DNA from: Oceanobacillus piezotolerans
GTDB lineage: Bacteria; Bacillota; Bacilli; Bacillales; Amphibacillaceae
Length of the DNA: 64,000 nucleotides
Assembly: GCF_003665065.1 (NCBI RefSeq)
Contig: NZ_RCHR01000007.1
Coordinates: 1 to 64,000, forward strand
Direction of reading: 5' to 3'
The notes under the pieces were generated by a model. That model saw nothing but the letters and a program-made list of their open reading frames with translations, had not been told where the DNA came from and did no database searches. Positions 51,345 through 60,604 of the stretch are shown here, in pieces. The translations under genes and the position numbers were made by a program. Position 1 is the stretch's first letter; each line of letters starts with the position of its first letter.

Positions 51345-51373
51345 CAAAAAAGCCTTTGCTAGCAAAGACTTTA
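51345..51373 (-). terminator. gin terminator
   Basis: Stem AAGTCTTTGC / GCAAAGGCTT with a TA loop and T6 on the minus strand, about 50 bp past the gin stop and before yaaO. Confidence 0.75.
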
Positions 51374-51422
51374 TAACGGATTTCAAATATTCGTATTGAG
51401 CTTATTAAATTGGTTTTAAATC

Positions 51423-51614
51423 CTATGAATATAATTTGGATTCCTTTATATTTTTTAGTTTATGCAAATAATACTTATATTTCTCTTCTCTTGGCTCGGT
51501 ATGGATAATATTATGCTCACATTCTCGACAAAGAAACAAATTGTATAAATGAATACCTTCTTCCTTTTCTTCTTCACATATTCCGCATTTTTCAAATAGT
51601 TGGAATGACTCCAT
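51423..51614 (-). CDS. csfB: Anti-sigma-G factor Gin (CsfB)
   Basis: 63 aa with a C10-x2-C13 and C29-x2-C32 zinc-binding arrangement (CGICEEEKEEGIHLY, LFLCRECE), aligning with B. subtilis CsfB. It inhibits sigma-G (and sigma-E) at the wrong time in the forespore. A well-matched sigma-F promoter lies just upstream. GGAGGTGAGG precedes the ATG. Confidence 0.93.
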   Translation of the reverse strand: MESFQLFEKCGICEEEKEEGIHLYNLFLCRECEHNIIHTEPREEKYKYYLHKLKNIKESKLYS

Positions 51615-51634
51615 TTCCTCACCTCCGTTAAATA

Positions 51635-51664
51635 TAGTATCTCCTAATCTAACGGAATCTATAC
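51635..51664 (-). promoter_or_regulatory. sigma-F promoter of csfB (gin)
   Basis: GTATA-N15-GGAGATACTA on the minus strand: every fixed position of the sigma-F -10 (GGnnAnAnTR) matches and the spacing is ideal. Ends about 20 bp before the start codon. Confidence 0.75.
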
Positions 51665-51732
51665 AGGTAATCTTTGAAACTTATTATTGAAGATATGTTG
51701 GATCTGCAATTTTAGATAAGCCCCTGACTTAT

Positions 51733-52201
51733 TTAATTCAGTATAGTGAATAAAAACCGCTCCGGAAATACACTGCGCTTTCCGCGGGCGCTGCTGAGCC
51801 TCCTCGAGACTGTCGTCTCTGTGGGGTCTCACCTAGGTTTTTCATCCCGCAGGAGTCTCCGTGTATTTCCTCCACTTAGTTTGAGCTTCTCTAATTTTCT
51901 ATTTATTACTGTAATAAGCATTCGAATGTAGTTCTTTGAAACGTTATTTACTGTACTTCCACAACTTATAAAACAGAAAGTCTAATTAGCGTAGGCAGAA
52001 TACGGAGACTCCTACGGGAATAGCACGTGTCCGAAGACCCCGCAGCGATGGTTTTTCCGCGAGGAGGCTGAGGCCGTGCCCGTGGAAAGCGGAGTATTCT
52101 GCCGAAGCGACTTCTAGCACAAACCATCATTAGAACAAGCGAGAGTATGATCAAGAAATTCTATTTTAACTACGTCGGATTTTCTATCAACTGTAATTAT
52201 A
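51733..52201. repeat. MITE-like element B1
   Basis: About 469 bp between bofA and gin. Left TTAATTCAGTATAGTGAATA and inverted right end ATAATTACAGTTGATAG are related. The left GC-rich module (51769-51878) matches the left modules of A1-A3; the right module (51990-52120, GGCAGAATACG to CCGAAGCGAC) is the type shared only with B2. No coding capacity. Confidence 0.8.
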
Positions 52202-52261
52202 TGAAAGGGAATTGCATTCCAATAAAGGAACATTTACTTTGGGATAAATTAAAATAATATT

Positions 52262-52525
52262 TTATATAATAAACCAATGAATTGCAGCGAGGGAGGCTAC
52301 TCCGAATAAACCTAAGAATCCAGATACGATGGTTGTATAAATATTAATAGGTATATGCAGACCAAAGGCACCACCAAAAACATTGAAGAAAAATAAGAAC
52401 AATATTCCTATTCCCAGTTTAATGGTAGCTTGTCCAATAAAACGCATTGGCTTAACTGGTGCCCCAACAAGGAGCAAAATAACAACTAGAGAAACCATAA
52501 TGGTGATTACAAGTGTAGAATCCAT
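52262..52525 (-). CDS. bofA: Sigma-K-processing inhibitor BofA
   Basis: 87-aa integral membrane protein with two hydrophobic segments (about 4-20 and 33-55) and the conserved C-terminal HIPINIYTTIVSGFLG. BofA holds SpoIVFB inactive with SpoIVFA until the forespore signal. The start at 52525 has AAGGAG 9 nt upstream; the ATG three codons earlier abuts that site. Confidence 0.93.
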   Translation of the reverse strand: MDSTLVITIMVSLVVILLLVGAPVKPMRFIGQATIKLGIGILFLFFFNVFGGAFGLHIPINIYTTIVSGFLGLFGVASLAAIHWFII

Positions 52526-52586
52526 TTCAATCATCTCCTTCTTTTCCTTATTAGTACATATGAAAAAAAGGAGGGAAAAAGAACAA

Positions 52587-52619
52587 AAGACAAGGACTAA
52601 GCTAATAATCCTTGTCTAA
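52587..52619 (-). terminator. terminator of the dnaX-yaaL operon
   Basis: Stem AGACAAGGA / TCCTTGTCT followed by TTTTG on the minus strand, 25 bp past the yaaL stop. Confidence 0.75.
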
Positions 52620-52643
52620 CTATTATTCTGTTAATCTAGCATA

Positions 52644-52859
52644 TTAACGAATCGCACGTAAGTTACGACGCCTCGCCTCACGAAAAGCGAACATATACTT
52701 TGCCTCTGCTAAAGCTAAATGCATTCCGACAACCTGGGATGATTCAATACTTTTATTCATAATCATTCGAATTTGCTTCCATTCTTTTTCAAGCTCGACA
52801 ATTGTTTCGAGCAATTCACGATCGATGTCCATTCGCTTTCTTTTTTTCCCTTTGCCCAT
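52644..52859 (-). CDS. yaaL: DUF2508 protein YaaL
   Basis: 71 aa, basic N-terminus then an amphipathic helical body (ELLETIVELEKEWKQIR). Function unknown; conserved between recR and bofA in Bacillus. Confidence 0.87.
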   Translation of the reverse strand: MGKGKKRKRMDIDRELLETIVELEKEWKQIRMIMNKSIESSQVVGMHLALAEAKYMFAFREARRRNLRAIR

Positions 52860-52873
52860 TGCCTCACCTTTTT

Positions 52874-53470
52874 CTAGACTTCTCTTCTTCCCTCTAGTGC
52901 TTTAGATAATGTTACCTCATCTGCATATTCCAGGTCGCCGCCGACAGGTAATCCATGAGCAATACGTGTTGTCCTTATACCTGAAGGTTTCACTAATCTA
53001 GATATATACATTGCTGTAGCTTCTCCTTCAATGTTCGGATTTGTTGCAAGGATAATTTCTTCCACTTCTTCATCCTTTAAGCGATTTAAAAGATCTGGAA
53101 TATTAATATCCTCTGGACCAATCCCGTCCATTGGTGATATTGCCCCATGGAGGACATGATACTTCCCTCTAAATTCTCTCATTTTCTCCATGGCGATAAC
53201 ATCTTTCGGATCTTGCACTACACAAATAACGGAATTATCACGAGAAGTATCGGAGCAAATTGCACAAGGATCTTGATCGGTTATATGACCACAGACAGAA
53301 CAGTGTGTTAATTCACGCTTGGCACTAATTAACGAGTTAGCAAAATTCATGACATCGTCATCGTTCATATTAATAACAAAAAAAGCTAGGCGTACAGCGG
53401 TTTTTGGACCTATGCCTGGCAATTTTGTAAAACTGTCAATCAGTTTGGAAATTGGTTCTGGATAATACAT
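52874..53470 (-). CDS. recR: Recombination mediator RecR
   Basis: 198 aa as in B. subtilis. Helix-hairpin-helix [14 protein letters not shown], a four-Cys zinc motif ([16 protein letters not shown]) and a TOPRIM domain. It works with RecF and RecO to load RecA. The ATG at 53470 has AGGAGG upstream; a 31-codon extension is not supported. Confidence 0.97.
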   Translation of the reverse strand: MYYPEPISKLIDSFTKLPGIGPKTAVRLAFFVINMNDDDVMNFANSLISAKRELTHCSVCGHITDQDPCAICSDTSRDNSVICVVQDPKDVIAMEKMREFRGKYHVLHGAISPMDGIGPEDINIPDLLNRLKDEEVEEIILATNPNIEGEATAMYISRLVKPSGIRTTRIAHGLPVGGDLEYADEVTLSKALEGRREV

Positions 53471-53615
53471 TTGTTTGCCTCCTAATTCGAAAACGAAAGC
53501 ACTTAGATACAGAGGGCATGTTGATATATCCCTCCACCTAAATGCTCCCAGTTTCAAAGTCACATATTCACTAATGTGACGTCATTCTTTCGCTTTTGTG
53601 TTTGCTTGCAAACCA

Positions 53616-53930
53616 TTAGAACATCCCAGGCATATTTAGTCCTTTTGTAAATTGTCCCATTGTATCGTTTGTTTTTTCATCAATTTGCTTTAATACATCA
53701 TTCGTAGCTGCAAGGATTAAGTCTTGAAGCATTTCAATATCATCCGGATCTACTACTTCTTCCTTTATTTGTACATCTGTAATCTCTTTCTTACCATTAG
53801 CTTGAACAGTAACCATTCCACCACCTGCAGAAGCTTCGAAAGTCATTTCAAATAACTCATCTTGTGCCTTCATCATTTTCTTCTGCATTTTTTGCATTTG
53901 TTTCATCATATTGTTCATATTTCCCTTCAT
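53616..53930 (-). CDS. ebfC: YbaB/EbfC nucleoid-associated protein
   Basis: 104 aa (YaaK). Met- and Gln-rich N-terminal helix followed by the conserved [21 protein letters not shown] core and the C-terminal [14 protein letters not shown]. Binds DNA non-specifically in other bacteria. It lies between dnaX and recR, the canonical trio. Confidence 0.94.
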   Translation of the reverse strand: MKGNMNNMMKQMQKMQKKMMKAQDELFEMTFEASAGGGMVTVQANGKKEITDVQIKEEVVDPDDIEMLQDLILAATNDVLKQIDEKTNDTMGQFTKGLNMPGMF

Positions 53931-54000
53931 GGAAATACCTCCTTCTTATTCTCCAATTTATTTTACTACTCATTCGAGTAAAAATATGACATCCTATATC

Positions 54001-55692
54001 TTAGTCGTGAATTTCCACCAAATCATCTCCAAAGAGCTTTTTGGCCTCATCCACAAGTGGATCAGTTTTTTCTGCAGATTTTTCAGATGGATTATTTTCC
54101 TGCTTCTGCAAATAATCTGCTCTTAGTTCTTTCCAATCTTTATCAGGTATCGGAATAATAGTTATATTTTTCCCGATAACAGTAGTTAAAATAGATTCAA
54201 CCGTGCTTTGATGTTCTAAGAATAGAGAGCAATGTATTTCATATCTAAATGCAACAACTACCGCTTGATCAGAAGCTGCTGCAGGTTTACTATCCTGAAT
54301 CGTAGCATGTGCTGGAGCGTTTGTACCTTTTAATTTAGCCAAAAAGTTTGGCCATGCAGATTGTACTTGCTTTAAGGCAGGCTTCTCAGCTTGCCCAAGC
54401 ACTTCTCGGATCCGTTCGATTGGGATTTTAAAACTGTTTTTTGAAGTCCTTGCTGGTCTTCGTTTTTCAGGTGTAGCTTGGCCTGCACCACTTATAGCCT
54501 GAGGGTTTTGCTTTATCTGCTTTAACTCTTTTTCAAGCCGTTCTAATTTCTGTGTTAATTGGATAACAGCATCAGAATCGACGTTACTCTCAGTCTGTGG
54601 TGAATCTTGGACACGATTTGTTAAAGAAAGGATGGCGATTTCAATAAAAATCTTTGGACTATTTGTCCATTTCATCTCTTGTTGACATTGATTTAATTGA
54701 ATTATCGCTTGCTCCACCCATTTATTGGAGAGCTTTTCAGCTAATTCACGGAATTCATCATTAGCTCTTGCTCTTTCTAATAATCCATCGAGATTTGGAG
54801 CACTTTTAAATAAAAGCAGGTCACGCATAAAATAAATCATATCATAAACAAATCGGCCAGGGTCTTTTCCGTTTTGAATCATCTTATCTAGCAATTGTAA
54901 TGCTTCTTGAATATTTTGATCATACATGGCACTCACCATGGTAGTCATTACGCCTTGTGAAACCCCACCAGTGACTGCTAGTACATCATCCAGTTGTACA
55001 CTATCCTCGCTATAGGAGATAGCTTGGTCCAAAATACTTAAAGCATCACGCATTCCGCCCTCCGCAGCTAAAGCGATAGCATCTAAAGCATCTTCTGAAG
55101 CATCAATTTTTTCAGCAGCAATAATCGTATGCATACGATTAACAATTGCTTCATTGGAGATCGGTTTAAAATCAAATCGTTGACATCTTGACAAGATAGT
55201 CAGCGGGATCTTGTGTGGTTCCGTTGTTGCCAGTATAAATACAACATGCTTCGGTGGCTCTTCTAATGTCTTTAACAATGCATTAAATGCATTGTTAGAA
55301 ATCATATGAACCTCATCAATAATGTACACTTTATAAGGAACAGCAGTAGAAGCGTATTTTACATTTTCTCTTATTTCACGAATATCATCTACACTAGTAT
55401 TGGAAGCAGCATCAATTTCAATTACATCAGAAATGGAACCATCTTGAATGCCACGACATGCCGCACATTCATTACATGGCTCTTCCACTGGGGCATGCTC
55501 ACAGTTAATCGCTTTGGCAAATATTTTTGCTGCACTCGTTTTCCCTGTTCCTCGAGGGCCAGAGAAAATATAGGCATGCGAAAATTTTTGCTGCGCAATA
55601 GCATTTTGCAATGTTCTCGTGATATGAGTTTGCCCTGCTACATCACTAAATTTTCTTGGACGCCAAACGCGGTATAAAGCTTGATAACTCAT
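54001..55692 (-). CDS. dnaX: DNA polymerase III subunit gamma/tau
   Basis: 563-aa clamp-loader ATPase. P-loop FSGPRGTGKTSAAKI, zinc module CEHAPVEEPCNECAAC, Walker B IIDEVHMIS and sensor TTEPHKIP. The C-terminal region (about 360-563) is a charged tau-like extension. No A-rich frameshift hairpin of the E. coli type was recognised. Confidence 0.97.
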   Translation of the reverse strand: MSYQALYRVWRPRKFSDVAGQTHITRTLQNAIAQQKFSHAYIFSGPRGTGKTSAAKIFAKAINCEHAPVEEPCNECAACRGIQDGSISDVIEIDAASNTSVDDIREIRENVKYASTAVPYKVYIIDEVHMISNNAFNALLKTLEEPPKHVVFILATTEPHKIPLTILSRCQRFDFKPISNEAIVNRMHTIIAAEKIDASEDALDAIALAAEGGMRDALSILDQAISYSEDSVQLDDVLAVTGGVSQGVMTTMVSAMYDQNIQEALQLLDKMIQNGKDPGRFVYDMIYFMRDLLLFKSAPNLDGLLERARANDEFRELAEKLSNKWVEQAIIQLNQCQQEMKWTNSPKIFIEIAILSLTNRVQDSPQTESNVDSDAVIQLTQKLERLEKELKQIKQNPQAISGAGQATPEKRRPARTSKNSFKIPIERIREVLGQAEKPALKQVQSAWPNFLAKLKGTNAPAHATIQDSKPAAASDQAVVVAFRYEIHCSLFLEHQSTVESILTTVIGKNITIIPIPDKDWKELRADYLQKQENNPSEKSAEKTDPLVDEAKKLFGDDLVEIHD

Positions 55693-55843
55693 AGACAGAT
55701 TCCCCTCTACATTCTAATTTTCATTATAACCGATTTAAGGGGAGAATGTGAACTAGAGAGATAAATTTAGGAAGTTTTTTGTTTCCTTAGTTGCTTTAAT
55801 AGAATATTACTTAATGCATAATATGAGTAGACTTCTGATTAGT

Positions 55844-56273
55844 TTAATTCAAGATAGTGCATGAATTCCGCTCCGGAAATACACTGCGCTTTCCGCGGGC
55901 GCTGCTGAGCCTCCTCGAGACTGTCGTCTCTGCGGGGTCTCACCTAGGCTTTTCCTCCCGCAGGAGTCTCCGTGTATTTCCTCCGCTAGATTGTGCGTTA
56001 AAAACAATGGATAAGGAAGCATTATTAAACAGGAAGTGATTGGAGCGGAGGGCAGTCGACTCCTGCGGGAAAAGCAACAAGCGAAGACCCCGCAGGAAGT
56101 GCGAAGGAACAAAGGCTAAGAACGCCACGTCCTGTGGCAACGCCTTTATGACCAACATCCTGTTGGCCCGAGGCTGAGACGTTGCCCGTGGAAAGCGTAC
56201 TGCCCGGAGCGGAAATCACGAGCGCATATTACCGATGTGTTTTCGTTGTATACAACGGACAATCTTGAATAAG
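55844..56273. repeat. MITE-like element A3 with a nested insertion
   Basis: About 430 bp between dnaX and the SRP RNA. Left end TTAATTCAAGATAGTGCAT and inverted right end TTATTCAAGATTGTCCG. Compared with A1 and A2, the right module carries about 65 foreign bp at 56101-56164, with hairpins CCACGTCCTGTGG and CCAACATCCTGTTGG. These resemble part of element D. No coding capacity. Confidence 0.8.
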
Positions 56274-56356
56274 TTAATCAACATTTTCTATCAAAGTAAC
56301 AGCAGCAAAGCATGCCCCTGCGAATAATCATTTAATCCTTCCATTTCTACCATAGA

Positions 56357-56393
56357 AAAAAGCTAGAGATCAAAATTCCTGACCTCTAGCTTT
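56357..56393 (-). terminator. SRP RNA terminator
   Basis: Stem AAAGCTAGAGGTC / GATCTCTAGCTTT followed by TTT on the minus strand, about 10 bp past the mature 3' end. Confidence 0.85.
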
Positions 56394-56401
56394 GATATTA
56401 T

Positions 56402-56671
56402 ATGTAGCCGTGCACCCACCGTCGATGTACGACTATATGCGTTACTTAAGTTCATGGCTCAGCCTAGGCTTCCCTGCGGCACACAGAAATGACCACTTAC
56501 TGCTGCTTCCTTCCGGACCTGACAGGGTTCATGGGTTTCTGTTGCGCAGGACCCGAGCGTCAACACCAATTCCTTAAGGCAGACCATACAGTCGTACACC
56601 TCGGATGGGGATTCAGCCTCGCTATAGCGGATTGCGAGTACAGGGCACCGCTGCCTCCCCGCCTAGCACGG
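56402..56671 (-). ncRNA. scr: Signal recognition particle RNA (scRNA, Alu-domain type)
   Basis: About 270 nt, as in B. subtilis scRNA. The ends pair (CCGTGC near 56671, GCACGG at 56408-56413). The conserved SRP S-domain core GTCAGGTCCGGAAGGAAGCA lies at about 56503-56523 on the minus strand. The gene sits between tadA and dnaX as in B. subtilis, with its own promoter and terminator. Exact ends are estimated. Confidence 0.95.
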
Positions 56672-56679
56672 TAAGTATC

Positions 56680-56708
56680 ATTATATCTACTTTCGACGTA
56701 TTTTGCAA
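56680..56708 (-). promoter_or_regulatory. SRP RNA promoter
   Basis: TTGCAA-N17-TATAAT on the minus strand. The -10 is consensus and the predicted start (about 56673) agrees with the RNA 5' end. Confidence 0.75.
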
Positions 56709-56721
56709 TGGTAAATACAGG

Positions 56722-57216
<495 letters not shown>

Positions 57217-57319
57217 TTAGGGTATTTAATAACTAATATAATGGTTAGTTTGAATTACAGGATAAAATGTCTAACACTTTTCCTATTCAGTTAACACTAA
57301 CTTATAAAGGAGCATTGTT

Positions 57320-57847
57320 ATGGATTTATCTAAAACAGCAGTATTGTTTGTCGATTTAATTAATGACTTTGATTTTGAGGGTAGTGAAAAACTGCTAAAA
57401 AGCACAAAAGAAATTTTACCAAACTTAATAAAGTTAAAGCAATATGCAAGAGATAACAATCTGCCCACTATCTATATTAATGACCATTTTAATTTATGGC
57501 AAGCAGATGTAAATCTTATCCTGGATCACTGCACAAATGATAGGAGCAAACCTATTATTGATGCTATGAAACCAACACAAGAGGATTACTTTCTAATTAA
57601 ACCCCAGCATTCTGCCTTTTTCCAGACTCCTTTACAATCTTTGCTGACAGAGCTTGAAAAGACACATCTTATTATTGCTGGTATTGCCGGTGACATTTGC
57701 ATATTATTCACGGCTAAAGATGCCTATATGCATAAGTTCACTTTGCATATTCCAAGTAACTGCATGGTATCAGAAGAAAAGGAAAGCAATGATTATGCGC
57801 TATATTTAATGAATTCTGTAATGAAAGCAAATATAAATCCTATCTAA
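57320..57847 (+). CDS. yaaI: Isochorismatase-family hydrolase (YaaI-like)
   Basis: 175-aa cysteine hydrolase with the N-terminal LFVDLINDFDF (catalytic Asp), LIKPQHSAFF (Lys) and the C-terminal catalytic Cys in IAGIAGDICILFTAKDA. The substrate is unknown. It is divergent from tadA, as yaaI is in B. subtilis. AAAGGAG precedes the ATG. Confidence 0.88.
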   Translation: MDLSKTAVLFVDLINDFDFEGSEKLLKSTKEILPNLIKLKQYARDNNLPTIYINDHFNLWQADVNLILDHCTNDRSKPIIDAMKPTQEDYFLIKPQHSAFFQTPLQSLLTELEKTHLIIAGIAGDICILFTAKDAYMHKFTLHIPSNCMVSEEKESNDYALYLMNSVMKANINPI

Positions 57848-57897
57848 ATGCATAGCTTCCCCTCCTTTAACATAAAGTGTATTAAATTGGAATTCTA

Positions 57898-57927
57898 GCG
57901 TTAGCTGACAAATGAGCCAGCTAACGC
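57898..57927 (+). promoter_or_regulatory. hairpin in front of sleL
   Basis: Perfect 10-bp inverted repeat GCGTTAGCTG / CAGCTAACGC with a 10-nt loop, ending 4 bp before the GGAGG of sleL. It is followed by A residues and GGAGG, not by T, so it is not an ordinary plus-strand terminator. A T run does follow it on the minus strand. Confidence 0.5.
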
Positions 57928-57944
57928 AAAAAGGAGGAAGATTA

Positions 57945-59237
57945 TTGCAAATTCACGTTGTACAACAAGGAGATACTATTTCTTCCATAGCCAGTACATA
58001 TCAATCTTCTGCAACAGCTATTATAGATGCAAATGAATTGGAAGCTCCGAATAACCTTGTAATAGGCCAAACCATCGTCATTCCAATAGTTGGTCAATTC
58101 TACTTTGTACAGCCAGGTGATACCCTATATTCCATCGCTCAGCAATTCGGAACTACCTATCAAGAACTTGCCCAGATTAATAACTTCCCAGTAACCAGCA
58201 CACTTCCAGTTGGATTTAGGCTGTACATTCCACCACCACCCAAACGGTCTATTACGTCGAATGCCTACATTGAACCCACGGGCGAAACAGTCTCAGAAAC
58301 GTTAGAGAATGCAGCTGAAAAAACCTCACCATATCTAACATATTTAGCACATTTTAGTTTTCGCGTGAACCGAGACGGAACACTTAATCCCCCTCCAGCA
58401 GGAAATCTAAGACGAATAGCTGAAGCCAATAAAACGGCTCTGATGCTCGTTGTCTCAAATTTAGAGGCAGGGGGCTTTAGCAGTGAGCTCGGACATATCA
58501 TAGTAACCGTCCAGGCAGTACAAAATACCCTTTTGGACAATATCGTGAATACAGCTACTTCTGGGGGTTATTCAGATGTCCATTTTGATTTCGAATTTAT
58601 ACCACCTGAAGATAGGGAAGCGTATAATACTTTTTTACGTAAAGCAAAGGACAGACTCTCTCAGGCCGGTTTATTGATGTCTACTGCCCTTGCACCGAAG
58701 ACAAGTGCTACTCAACAAGGAGTATTGTATGAGGCACATGACTATCGAGCCCATGGGGAAATTGCCGACTTTGTGGTTTTAATGACATATGAATGGGGGT
58801 ATAGCTATGGACCACCATTAGCTGTTTCTCCAATTAATGAGGTACGAAAAGTAGTGGAATATGCTCTAACGGAAATGCCAGCTGAAAAAATCCTCTTAGG
58901 CCAAAATCTGTATGGCTATGATTGGACCCTTCCATTTGTTCAAGGTGGTCCAGCAGCTCGTGCCGTCAGTCCGCAGCAAGCAATCGCGATTGCTAGAGAA
59001 AATAACGTGTCAATACAGTATGATACAACGGCACAGGCACCATTCTTCACCTATACGGATAGTGAGGGGAAAGAACACGAGGTATGGTTTGAGGATGCTC
59101 GTTCCATTCAAGCTAAATTTGATCTTATACGGGAGTTAAACTTACTCGGAATCGCTTATTGGAAGCTGGGATTAGCCTTCCCACAAAACTGGCTCTTATT
59201 AAACGACCAGTTTAATATCACAAAGTTAAAAAAATAA
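57945..59237 (+). CDS. sleL: Spore cortex-lytic N-acetylglucosaminidase SleL (YaaH)
   Basis: 430 aa: two LysM repeats (about 1-48 and 49-97), then a glycoside hydrolase family 18 domain (about 115-425) with the catalytic signature VHFDFEFIPP. It degrades spore cortex fragments during germination; in B. subtilis it is a sigma-E-dependent coat protein. The start is TTG, set by AAGGAGG 8 nt upstream and by the family N-terminus; an upstream ATG at 57912 has no ribosome site. Confidence 0.95.
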   Translation: MQIHVVQQGDTISSIASTYQSSATAIIDANELEAPNNLVIGQTIVIPIVGQFYFVQPGDTLYSIAQQFGTTYQELAQINNFPVTSTLPVGFRLYIPPPPKRSITSNAYIEPTGETVSETLENAAEKTSPYLTYLAHFSFRVNRDGTLNPPPAGNLRRIAEANKTALMLVVSNLEAGGFSSELGHIIVTVQAVQNTLLDNIVNTATSGGYSDVHFDFEFIPPEDREAYNTFLRKAKDRLSQAGLLMSTALAPKTSATQQGVLYEAHDYRAHGEIADFVVLMTYEWGYSYGPPLAVSPINEVRKVVEYALTEMPAEKILLGQNLYGYDWTLPFVQGGPAARAVSPQQAIAIARENNVSIQYDTTAQAPFFTYTDSEGKEHEVWFEDARSIQAKFDLIRELNLLGIAYWKLGLAFPQNWLLLNDQFNITKLKK

Positions 59238-59275
59238 AAAAGTCGCGTAAAGTTTATCCTTTACGCGACTTCCTT
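59235..59275 (+). terminator. sleL terminator
   Basis: Perfect 12-bp stem AGTCGCGTAAAG / CTTTACGCGACT followed by TCCTTT; an A run on the other side would allow it to stop minus-strand transcription too. Confidence 0.8.
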
Positions 59276-59324
59276 TAATTGGGGAGAGTAATTAAAGAAA
59301 CAAAATGCAAGTCCGACTAATTTA

Positions 59325-59843
59325 TTATCGTTCTAATAATTTTAATGACTCGCGATTAAATGCCGGAATATCATCTGGCATACGGCTTGTTACGAGCTGA
59401 TTTTGGCAAACAAATACTTCGTCATCATGAACGTTTGCGCCCGCGTACTCTAAGTCAACTTGAATGGATTTCCATCCTGTTGCGTCACGACCTTCCAATG
59501 TCTTCGCGGTAATTAATAATTGTGGGCCGTGGCAAATAGCAAATACAGGCTTCTTCTCATCCATAAATTGCTTCACAAATGAAACAAATCGATCATCCGC
59601 ACGTAAAATATCAGGTGAGAATCCACCTGGGATGAATAATGCATCAAAATCTTCAGGGTTTACATCATCAATGCCATAATCAATCTCGACCGTTGCATCG
59701 TTATTTTTCCCAGTAACTTTCTTTCCTTTTTCCTTCTCAATGGTGACAACTTCATGGCCTGCCTCTTTAAATGCTTTTGCAGGATCAGTAAATTCTACAT
59801 CCTCAAACATGTCAGTAATAACAGTTGCAATTCTTTTACCCAT
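59325..59843 (-). CDS. DJ-1/PfpI-family protein (general stress protein 18-like)
   Basis: 172 aa. The nucleophile elbow is FAICHGPQLL, with Cys followed by His, and the conserved Glu is in ITDMFEDVEF. It resembles Bacillus YraA/YfkM, which act in protection against carbonyl stress. Peptidase activity is doubtful; glyoxalase or deglycase roles have been proposed for the family. Confidence 0.9.
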   Translation of the reverse strand: MGKRIATVITDMFEDVEFTDPAKAFKEAGHEVVTIEKEKGKKVTGKNNDATVEIDYGIDDVNPEDFDALFIPGGFSPDILRADDRFVSFVKQFMDEKKPVFAICHGPQLLITAKTLEGRDATGWKSIQVDLEYAGANVHDDEVFVCQNQLVTSRMPDDIPAFNRESLKLLER

Positions 59844-60009
59844 ATTATCTACTCCTTTTTGAAGTTGTTACTAGGAGTTTTCCCTTTCTGCATTTCCTTC
59901 AAACATCTATCCCCATTAAAGTCCTTATTTCCTATTCATTAGAGTTTTTGAGTTAAAGCTTAAACGTTCCAATTCTAGCTATAATCTGCAACAAAATTTA
60001 AAACCAGAT

Positions 60010-60519
60010 TTATCTATTTCTAAAGCTTCCAATAACCTCTAAATTACGATACAACTGTATTGGCGTTATATATGCTTTTTCCTTATACCTCGATATACTT
60101 CCATGTAAATCAACCTCGCAATTACTACCACAGTAAAACGCCTGCCATATAAATTTAGAACAGTAGTTATTTGCAATATTAGCCACTTCCCGGTTAAAGG
60201 TATATGTTTTTACCTTCCCGATGGACCCCCTTGCCCATATTGCAGCCTTTCTAGCTATAGTGGGATCAGGGTACCTCAAAATAGTTAGCTTCTCTTTTTT
60301 GCGATGCCTGCTCAAATAAATGGGCATGCTATCAGAATGGCCAATACTTCCCCAGCGATTCACATGGTAGATCCGATAGTCCTCCCCGATAATTGCTTCG
60401 TGTGCGACAATGAAAGAAGAGAAGGCTAGTTTATGAGAATAGAGAATATCCCCTGGTACCATTTTAATCGAGGTACCGGGATAATAATGGATGGGATCAT
60501 CCTGCAGCTTTATATCCAT
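60010..60519 (-). CDS. Permuted papain-fold (YiiX/NlpC-P60-like) protein
   Basis: 169 aa, not certainly recognised. An N-terminal GDILYSHK..FIVAHEAIIG segment with a conserved His and a C-terminal NNYCSKFIWQAFY with a Cys resemble the circularly permuted papain-like family of YiiX/YebB. No signal peptide is seen. The start at 60519 has GGAGG 7 nt upstream; the longer frame (to 60576) is less likely. Substrate unknown; lipids, amides and peptidoglycan are all possible for the family. Confidence 0.6.
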   Translation of the reverse strand: MDIKLQDDPIHYYPGTSIKMVPGDILYSHKLAFSSFIVAHEAIIGEDYRIYHVNRWGSIGHSDSMPIYLSRHRKKEKLTILRYPDPTIARKAAIWARGSIGKVKTYTFNREVANIANNYCSKFIWQAFYCGSNCEVDLHGSISRYKEKAYITPIQLYRNLEVIGSFRNR

Positions 60520-60604
60520 GTTCATTCCTCCATTCAAAAACACTTCTATCATAATAAAAAAATTGCCCTTCGCCAAGCAGCAAAGGACAACTCTTTTACT
60601 GTCT

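Noticed and set aside
55849..56219. Several 60-90 codon frames on both strands around 7.9-8.4, 51.7-52.2 and 55.8-56.2 kb
   Set aside because: They coincide with the GC-rich repeat modules, which lack stops in several frames. The peptides are Arg/Ser/Pro-rich and not protein-like.
56392..56674. Two plus-strand frames of about 61 codons
   Set aside because: They are antisense to the SRP RNA gene.
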